Shown one piece after another: positions 55,976 through 64,000 of a DNA stretch of 64,000 nucleotides. The stretch comes from Primula veris (lineage: Eukaryota > Streptophyta > Magnoliopsida > Ericales > Primulaceae), in assembly GCA_963682055.1 (NCBI GenBank), contig OY821745.1, forward strand, positions 27,649,342 to 27,713,341, in the 5' to 3' direction. How positions within the stretch are numbered: the stretch's first letter is position 1; each line of letters opens with the position of its first letter. The translations under genes were made by a program, and so were the position numbers. The notes beneath the pieces are model-generated. The model saw only the letters and a list, made by a program, of their open reading frames with translations. It was not told the origin of the DNA and did no database searches.

Positions 55976-57876
55976 AAGAATGCTTATGATGAAGGCAGTG
56001 GCATGAAGTAATCCGAGTTCTTGAAAAGTTACCAATTTGTTCCATGTCTTCATGAAATTTTTAGATAATTTAGCAAATAAGCGAGGATTAGCAAGCGGAC
56101 TGAATTTAAATATCATATATCAAGTTTGGTGTGATAAAACGGAGAGAACCAGAAAATAGGAGTGAGAATCCACTTGATTAGATTTTGGTGAATAATACAT
56201 CGCAAATTGCAGAAAAATCGCAACCCACTATCCTGGAAAGAAAGGAACTAATGTTCGACAAGAGAAAAATTAAAGAGTGCCCGTATTTATAAAAAATAGT
56301 GAATATTCATTGTAACAGAATTTATGACAGCAAAATTGGCCATCTATATCCACTTATATGAGAGTTTTTAGATAACACATTTTTTCTTGATGTACATTCT
56401 CTTTTTATGAAAGATGCGGAACATATCAACTTAAGATTCAAGAATAAGAAGATGCAAAGTTTTAATTTAAAGATATGGAGAGAACTAGGATATATAGATT
56501 AGAGATATAGAGAGGAGTAACTAGTTGAGGATTCTATTCTTTACATCAAGGCAAACAAGAATTGAACGCACCAAGACTTTAAATTTCGTAACCTAATTAA
56601 GATAATCCTGCGGGCTAATAAGAAGTACCAGCCTTTTATCAATAAAATTAAAATAAATAATTAAACTATATAAGTGCGTATATAAATCATAAATAAGTAC
56701 TCCGCTAGGTGCTCGCCCTATGTCCAGACATTTTTGTCTTAAGCTGAGAAATCCTAAAACATGTGAAAACTGGTAATGAGGATCAAACAGCTCTCAACCC
56801 AAAATCGAACGAAGAATGAAAAGATTTTGATCTTATAGCCAAATGTCTTAAACTTATTGTATTTATCCTATGATCGCTAGTTATATACTTTGTCCAAATC
56901 GCCTAGACTCCTACGGAACCAGCATAAGTAATGTTCAAATAAAGTTACTATTGTTTATAAAAATATTAGTTTCTAATCAAAATCCAGTTTTAATTTGTCT
57001 GTATGGATTTAGTAGGTAAATCTCACAGCCTCTAGAAGTCCTGGCCTCATATATTGGGAAGATTCTTCTTGGCCAACAATTCCAAAACTGAAAACAGTTT
57101 TATACAGTCACTTTGAGACATATTTATACGAGTCTACAACTGAAACTAATGGCAACAACCAACGGTTAGGGAAGATATCCATGGCCAACTGCAACAACAC
57201 CCAGTTATCAGCAACTATTTTCCTTCCAATACTTTTTTATTTTTGATATGTTCACGAAAATGGCACAAGGTTTATCAGGCTACTATTCTAGATATGCTTT
57301 AATAGATGTGGATCTTTCCAAGGTTCGTGTTTCCAAAATTGTGAATTTACAACCTGTCGGTATACATGAGTACATGACCAACCTACACTTATTGTAAGAC
57401 TTCAACTTCCAAGTATTAAATTGGTCATGTTAATTATCAGTCTGCCATCTTTCAGATTTTGTATCCCAAGATAAGGCACGCTAAACTGTAAGTTCACACT
57501 TGTATACATTATGTACTATATATGTACGTAGTAACTATCGTAATAAGTGATCTTGAAATACATTATGAATTTTGATGAGTCAGTAATGAATTTCACCTAT
57601 TGGTATTCATGATTTCAGTGTCCAATATTAAGTAAAGGAAAAATGCACAATCGTGACTGAAGTTTTTGTTAAACAACTTGTCCAGATCAAGGAAGGCAAT
57701 AATACAACAATCTTTAGATGGTTTTGAGCCGGACTATAAACCATAAAAACTAATAATATTGGCTTGGACAATGTGTCGGATATTCTAAACTAGTTAGTTT
57801 AAATTCTCGGTCTAAACTTCACAAGAGTAAAGACCAAGGGCGGCCATAGTCTTCGACTACAAAGCTGTCAATTGAT
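55976..57876. other. Non-coding
   Basis: No gene, element or tandem array recognised. Confidence 0.45.
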
Positions 57877-58074
57877 GTGAGACTGGGAAAAGAAAAGGTT
57901 AAAGGAAAAGAGATAGCAATATCTAGTGTTTGGGTGGCCAAGAAAAAATATCCTATTGACTCAAACAAGAGCAAAGAAGCGCATCACTCTCCGATTATCC
58001 CTAGCGTGACCGGAGCACGAGTTCAAGTGAAAGGTGGTACTCCTACCTCTTCAACGAATTGCAACAAAAAAATT
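57877..58074 (+). pseudogene. Second fragment of the unidentified protein, cut by a SIRE-like LTR
   Basis: The frame GKEKVKGKEIAISSVWVAKK to TSSTNCNKKI is nearly identical to 44,156-44,330, with a few mostly non-silent differences. It carries seven extra residues before KGKEI. The reading frame ends where the LTR of the second SIRE-like element begins, so that element inserted into this copy. The remainder should lie beyond the right edge of the window. Confidence 0.5.
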
Positions 58075-59291
58075 TGTTAGGACCAGATTTCTGGTCTAAA
58101 TACTTATTGTTGTCTATTGGTTTGAACTAAATAATCCTACTTGTTTGTTAAGAACTTAGATAGCTTTTTGGTTTCAAGTAATGTTGCAACCTCAGTTACA
58201 ACCAACTAAGACAGCGTTGTTGGTTTCAAGTAATGTTGCAACCTCAGTTACAACCAACTAAGACAGTGTTGTTGGTTTCAAGTAATGTTGCAACCTCAGT
58301 TGCAACCACAGTTCCAACCTGCTGTTCTGCAGGATTCTGTCTAGTTCTGTAATTCTGCATTACTATTCTTTAATGATAATTATTTCTTGTAAAATATGCA
58401 GGATATATTCTCATATGCTCTTAAAGGTTTAGTTCGTTTATATTGAGAATATTAAAGTGATAAGAAAGATGTTTTCTAAAAGTAATAAGGAGATTAGTTT
58501 TAAAAGATATGTTTACTTTAAACTAGCCAATCTATATCTCTATTCTTATGCAAATCTTTATCACTTGGTTCAATTTTTGTTCTTTATCAAAATCACTATG
58601 ATACGTTTAAGATTGAATGAAATATGGAGTTAATGTTTAATATATCTATGTAGAAAGATTTTATCTCTAAAAGATACTATCTTATATGTTCCTTATTTGA
58701 GGAATAGATTATCTCCTATTTCCAAGCTAATTATCAACAACTAATATCTTATGAATATTGAGGTCAATCCTAAGCTGAATCATCTTGTGCTATATGGAAA
58801 TATTGAAGCCAATCAAAAGAGTCAAAACAATCATAAAAGATCTTGAAGAAAGAAGATTGATTTTACTTGAATAAATAGTTAATAACTTAGCTTGTAAAAA
58901 GTGTGTGTTCTAAATTATAAAGAACTCATTCTTGAGAGAATACATAGTGAGCTTTAAAAGAAAACAATGGTGGGATACCATTGATTTATAATTGATAGTT
59001 ATAAATTAAAAGCAATATAGAGATAGGCAGAAAAACCTAGAGGGAGTCTGAGTGTTTTTCAATAAGACTTGAATCCTATATTGTAAGCTTTTATAATATC
59101 ATAATATGGGTAAGTGCCCCGGAGACGTAGCGTAGTTGGGTGAACTCCGTTGTTAAATGTACGTGTGGTTTATTTCAAGTATATTTAAATAAACTGTTTT
59201 GTCCATTAATACACTTGGTTTCAACTGTGGTTGCAACATCACTTGGAACCTAACTGCAAAACTGCAACTAGAACAGCGGATATGAATTTCA
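58075..59291 (+). repeat. 5' LTR of the second SIRE-like element
   Basis: It starts TGTTAGGACCAGATTTC and ends TATGAATTTCA, 1,217 bp. It contains a 52-bp tandem repeat (58,168-58,320, about 2.8 units) built around TTGCAACCTCAGTT. Confidence 0.9.
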
Positions 59292-59292
59292 A

Positions 59293-59304
59293 TTGGTATC
59301 AGAG
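59293..59304 (+). other. Primer-binding site
   Basis: TGGTATCAGAGC one base after the LTR matches the initiator tRNA-Met 3' end. Confidence 0.95.
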
Positions 59305-59350
59305 CTTCACACTATATCTTACTTAGTGTGGATCCTGTGTTCTGGTAAAG

Positions 59351-62300
59351 ATGGTCTTAATGAGGGAAGGAAACACATTCAACAAACCACCATTACTTGA
59401 AGGAGGAGTTAACTATGGAGTGTGGAAAATTAGAATGAGATCTTTCATCAAACAGCAAAATGAACAAGCATGAAAGACTGTGTTGTATGGTTGGGAGCTT
59501 CCAACTGCCATTGATGGTGAAGGTGAACTGGTTTATGTAACTGAAGACAGATGGTCTGCTGACGAGGACAGAAAATCAAGTGCAAACTCCACATCAATAA
59601 ACTTGATCTTTGCTGGTGTAACTCTCAGTGTGTTCAGGTATATCTCTCATTGTGAAACTGCCAAAGAGGCATGGGACATTTTACAAGTAACTTTTGAAGG
59701 AACTGTTAAAGTAAAAATTTTTAAACTCCAACAGTTAACCACTCAATTTGAAAACTTAAGAATGGAGGAAGATGAAACAATTGAACATTTTAATGGTAGA
59801 ATTTGTCACATTGCCCATCAAACTGGAACCTTAGGTGAAAAATACAGTGATGCTAAACTTGTTAAGAAAACGCTAAGGTCACTTCCAGAAAGGTTTGAAA
59901 TTAAGGTTACTGCTATTGAGGAATCAACAGACTTAGATAATTTAAAACTTGAAGAAATTATAGGAAATCTAAGCACTCATGAGCTAAAATTCTTTAAACA
60001 AAAGAAACCAGAAAAAGGTATTGCTTTTCAGGCTAAGAAATCTGAATCTAAGGTCTGTGAGAAAATGAGTGATGAAGAACAGCTTGCTTTATTTGCTAAA
60101 AAGGTTTATAAAAAGTTTTATAAGAAAAAACAAGATGATACTGGAACATCCAAGAACTTTTAGAAAATGGATAATCAATTCAAGACAGAGTCTAGATTTA
60201 ATAATAATCCTAAAGGAAAGTGGAATCCTAAAGAGAAGGATGACAAAGAATATCAGCCTAGAGAAATTCAATGCAGATAATGTAGAGGTTTTGGTCACAT
60301 TTAGTCTGAGTGTGTAAATACTTTAAAAAGGAACAAAAATGCTTATATAACCACTCATAGTGACAGTGATTCTGAGAGCAGCAGTGATGATGAGAATGAA
60401 TCTAACTTTGCTAATTTTATGGGAATAATCACTGAAAAAGAACCTACTTATGAAAGTGACTGTGAGTCTATTTCAACTAGAGTTACAACTGCTCTTAAGA
60501 CCTATATCAGTGATGAGGAAGAGCCTTCTGATGATAACATTACTCAGCAGTATCTTGTTCTTTATGAAAAATATCAATGTCTGAGTAAGCAATCCTTGAT
60601 CATAAACAAGGTTAATGTTAATCTAAAGGATAAGGTTACTAGTCTCACTGAGCAACTCAACTCTCAACTGGTTGAGCTAACTGAAACCAAAAAGAAAATA
60701 AAACTGCTTAATATTTCTACTTCAGAAAAGTTAGATGACATGTTATCCTATTCTAGAGGCTCTAAAGATAACAGTGGTTTAGGTTACTATGGTTATGAAA
60801 ACACTGGAAAAACTACCTTTGTTAAAGCTCTTGTTAAAGCCGAAACTCATGTTTTTGATAATAAGGTTAGAAGTATAGTTGCAACCACAGTTGCAACCAA
60901 GAAAAAAATAAATAGCTTTGAGGTTAAATCTACCTTTAGGACTAAACTGTGTAACTTCTGTAAAAGACCTAGTCATTCAGAAATCCAGTGTTATTTAAAG
61001 AGGAACAGGAAGTATATTTCTCAAAAAAATTGGTTGGCTTCCTTCAATAAAAAAATGAATTGGGTCTGGCAAGTTAAGAAAAGATCTACCTTAATTGCTA
61101 ATAACAAATCTGTTATCATTTCTTTAAATGCTGTTACTTCTAATGATTGGTATTTTGACAGTGGTTGTTCTAAGCACATGAATACTGCAAGTTTTCTAAA
61201 AAATGTCATTAATCTTACAGGAAACACTGTTGTGTTTGGAGGTGGAGATACAGGTAAAATTATTGGAAAAAGAACCTTAAACAAACCTGGAATGCCTGAT
61301 ATTAATGATGTATTTCTTGTAGATGGTCTAAAAGCCAATCTTATTAGCATCAGTCAACTGTGTGACAACAAGATAACTATTAAGTTTAACAAAGATAAGT
61401 GTCTAATTACTGATCTTAATAATGATTTGGTCATGACTGAAGTTAGATCAGCAAACAGCTACTATGTTTTTGAAAAAGCTGAAAAAGAATTGCCTCAGAA
61501 TAGGTGTAATCAAGCTATTACTAACAATGTTAATATTTGGCATAAAAGGCTTGGTCATGTGAATTATAAAACCTTGGATAAGCTTGTTAAAGAAGAATTG
61601 ATAAGAGTTATTCCCAAACTTAGTTCTAAAACTCAAGGTGTGTGTGATGATTGTGCAATAGGCAAACAAACAAAGAGTATTCACAAAAGTACTAGTCAAA
61701 TCTACACTAAGAGAGTCCTAGAACTTCTTCATATTGATTTAATGGGTCCTATGCAAACTGCTAGTATAGGAGGTAAGAAGTACATTTTGGTAGTTGTAGA
61801 TGATTTCTCTAAATATTCTTGGGTAGTGTTTTTAAAGGATAAATCTGAAACTTTTGATCTCTTTAAAACTCTGTGCTTAAAACTGCAACTTAAAAAAGGT
61901 TCCACTAGTGGTAAAATTGCTAGGGTCAGAAGTGATCATGGAACTGAATTTGAAAACAGCAAGTTTAGAGAGTTTTGCAACTCCTTAGGTATAAGTCATG
62001 AGTTTTCTGCTCCAAAAACTCCACAGCAAAATGGCATAGTTGAAAGAAAGAATAGAACTATTCAGGAAATGGCTAGAGTCATGCTTAATTCTAAGAAACT
62101 TGCCAAAAGATTTTGGGCTGAAACTGTTAACACTGCTTGTCATATTGTTAATAGAGTCTATATTACTAAAGGCACTGCCATGACTGCTTATGAAATATGG
62201 AAAGGCAGAAAACCCAATGTCAAGTATTTTCAAGTTTTTGGGTGTGTTTGTTACATTCTTAGAGATAGAGAACATCTTGGAAAATTTGATTCTAAGAGTG

Positions 62301-64000
62301 ATAAGGGGGTCTTTCTTGGTTATGCTCAGAACAGTAGAGCCTTTATAGTCTTTAATCTAAGGACAAACTGTGTTATGGAATCTTATAATGTGATATTTGA
62401 TGACTTAAAAGATGTGGAAGAGACTGCAGGTGATGATGAAGAGTCAGAAATAACAGGAAAAGAAACTGGAAAAATTCAGCAAACAAGCAGTCCAACAGTG
62501 GTTGGAAGTCCAGTTGCAACTGAGGTTGAAACCGAGGTTGAAACCTAGAATACAACTGAGTCTGAAGAAGAAGAAGAAAGTTCTCATATTCAATCTACTA
62601 GAAAGCCTCGCTATGTAAGGACTCAGAAAAATCATTCTCTTGACAATGTCATAGGAGAAGTTACTTCATGTATGAAAACCAGAGGTAAAAGAAATAATGT
62701 TGTTCACTTTGCTTGTTGCATTTCTCAGTTAGAACCTAAGAATATAAAAGAAGCTTTAGAAGATAGTGAATGGATTTTAGCTATGCAAGATGAACTGTCT
62801 CAGTTTGAGAGAAATGATGTATGGACTTTAGTACCCCGACCTTCTAATAAAAATGTTATAGGGACTAAATGGATCTTTAGAAATAAAAGTAATGAAGATG
62901 GAGTCATTATTAGGAATAAAGCCAGGTTGGTAGCTCAGGTTTATACACAAATTAAGGGAATTAACTTTGATGAAACATTTGCTCCTGTAGCTAGAATTGA
63001 ATCTATTAGAATGCTACTCTCTCTTGCATGTCTGTATGATTTTAAATTGTTTCAACTTGACATTAAGAATGCTTTTCTGAATGGTGTGATTAATGAAGAA
63101 GTTTATGTTTGTCAACCTAAGGGATTTGAAGATCCTAAATTCCCTGAACATGTTTATTTACTGAAAAAGTCTTTGTATGGTTTAAAGCAAACTCCTAGAG
63201 CTTGGTATGATAGACTAACCAAGTTCTTAATTGAAAAAGGTTTCAACAGAGGGGGAGTTGATAAAACTCTGTTCACTACGAAAACTACAAAGGATATAAT
63301 CATTGCTCAAATCTATGTTGATGACATTGTGTTTGGTTCCACTTCTGATGATAGGATAGATGAATTCATTTCTGATATGAAAAATGAATTTGAAATGAGT
63401 GGTGGAGGAGAATTAACTTATTTCCTAGGATTGCAAGTTAAACAAAGTGAAAAGGGCATTTTTCTTTGCCAAAGTAAGTATGCTGACAACCTTGTCAAGA
63501 AATTTGGCTTAAGTGATAGCAAAGAGAAAAGAACTCCTATGAGTACCACTTTAAAACTGTCTAAAAATGATAAATGTAAGAGTGTCTGTCCTAGCTTATA
63601 CAGATCTATGATTGGGAGTCTTCTCTATTTAACTGCTAGTAGACCAGATCTTTGCCTAAGTGTAGGAGTTTGTGCCAGGTATCAGGCAAACCCTTTAGAA
63701 CCTCATCTTCTAGCTGTCAAAATGATTTTAAGGTATGTAAAAGGCACAATTCACATAGGTCTATGGTATTCTAAAGACACAAACCACTTTCTTGTGGGTT
63801 ACTGTGATGCAGACTGGGCTGGTAATATAGATGATAGAAAAAGCACTTCTGGTGGTTGTTTTTATTTTGGGAACATCCTTGTTTCATGGTTTAGTAAAAA
63901 GTCAAACTGCATTTCTTTATCTACTGCTGAGGCAGAATATATTGCAGCTGGAAGTGGATGCACTCAACTTATTTGGATGAAACAAATGTTAAATGATTAT
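59351..64000 (+). pseudogene. SIRE-like gag-pol, five in-frame stops
   Basis: One frame holds from MVLMREGNTFNKPPLLEGG at 59,351 to the window end, broken only by stops at 59,471 (Trp codon 41), 60,161 (Gln), 60,278 and 60,302 (both inside the first zinc knuckle) and 62,546 (Gln of the hinge). No frameshift is seen. The second knuckle (CNFCKRPSHSEIQC), protease WYFDSGCSKHM, integrase (HKRLGHVN, LLHIDLMGP, RSDHGTEF, GIVERKN), reverse transcriptase (IYVDDIVFGST) and RNase H (YCDADWAGN, SLSTAEAEY) are intact. Where the other element has a TGA after VVHFA, this one reads VVHFACCISQLEP. Most stops are C-to-T or G-to-A changes. Confidence 0.95.

Larger units (their letters stand above)
58075..64000 (+). 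mobile_element. Second SIRE-like Copia element, incomplete at window edge
   Basis: It has a 5' LTR, a primer site and gag-pol through most of RNase H. Protein sequence and order match the 31.7-41.9 kb element closely, but with more lesions. The 3' LTR and target duplication are outside the window. Confidence 0.95.

Noticed and set aside
1..64000. CRISPR arrays, bacterial operons, organellar genes
   Set aside because: No spacer-repeat arrays, no closely packed genes and no organellar coding sequence; introns, LTR elements and MITEs show plant nuclear DNA.

Overview
This is an AT-rich piece of a plant nuclear genome, most likely a eudicot; I cannot name the genus. The signs are Copia LTR retrotransposons with a tRNA-Met type primer site, a pogo/Emigrant-like DNA transposon, several MITEs, relics of genes with GT-AG introns, and a plant-type C2-domain gene. 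Nothing looks bacterial, organellar or CRISPR-like. The only host gene I see with an intact frame is the small C2 gene at 48.4-48.9 kb, which resembles BON1-associated proteins. Almost everything else is mobile DNA, relics, or repeated non-coding sequence.

0-31 kb: A frameshifted copy of the C2 gene lies at 0.5-1.0 kb. Then comes a locally amplified family of broken genes with a methyl-CpG-binding-domain (MBD)-like reading frame. Minus-strand copies lie near 5.2-5.8, 11.1-13.2 and 19.3-21.9 kb, with a related lone exon at 27.8 kb. Two plus-strand partners start head-to-head with copies 1 and 2, at 6.87 and 13.84 kb, so the promoter regions form imperfect palindromes of about 1.1 and 0.63 kb. 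Comparing copies exposes insertions with empty-site proof: a solo LTR at 4.0-4.9 kb, a MITE at 11.9-12.1 kb, and a solo LTR inside codon 4 of copy 3. A decayed Copia element (6.9-10.9 kb), a pogo-like helix-turn-helix relic (15.5 kb), an inverted minisatellite with tRNA-like ends (16.6-17.6 kb), a pogo-like element (24.9-25.7 kb) and a hAT-type MITE (27.3 kb) fill the rest.

31-44 kb: This is a three-layer nest. A degenerate plus-strand Copia element is split at 31,695 by a young SIRE-like Copia element on the minus strand (31,696-41,856, target duplication GTTTT). Its two 1,271-bp LTRs differ at six positions. A 1,169-bp solo LTR sits inside its right LTR. Its gag-pol frame is open except for one in-frame TGA.

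44-58 kb: Here lie two fragments of an unidentified gene, the C2 gene and two relics of its upstream region, a foldback element, an RNase H relic, a tandem-repeat block and an LTR of the host Copia family.

58-64 kb: A second SIRE-like element on the plus strand starts at 58,075 and runs off the window. Its gag-pol frame carries at least five stops.

No shared pathway links the coding parts. The interest lies in how a repeated, inverted MBD-like gene family and a duplicated C2 gene were broken up by datable insertions.
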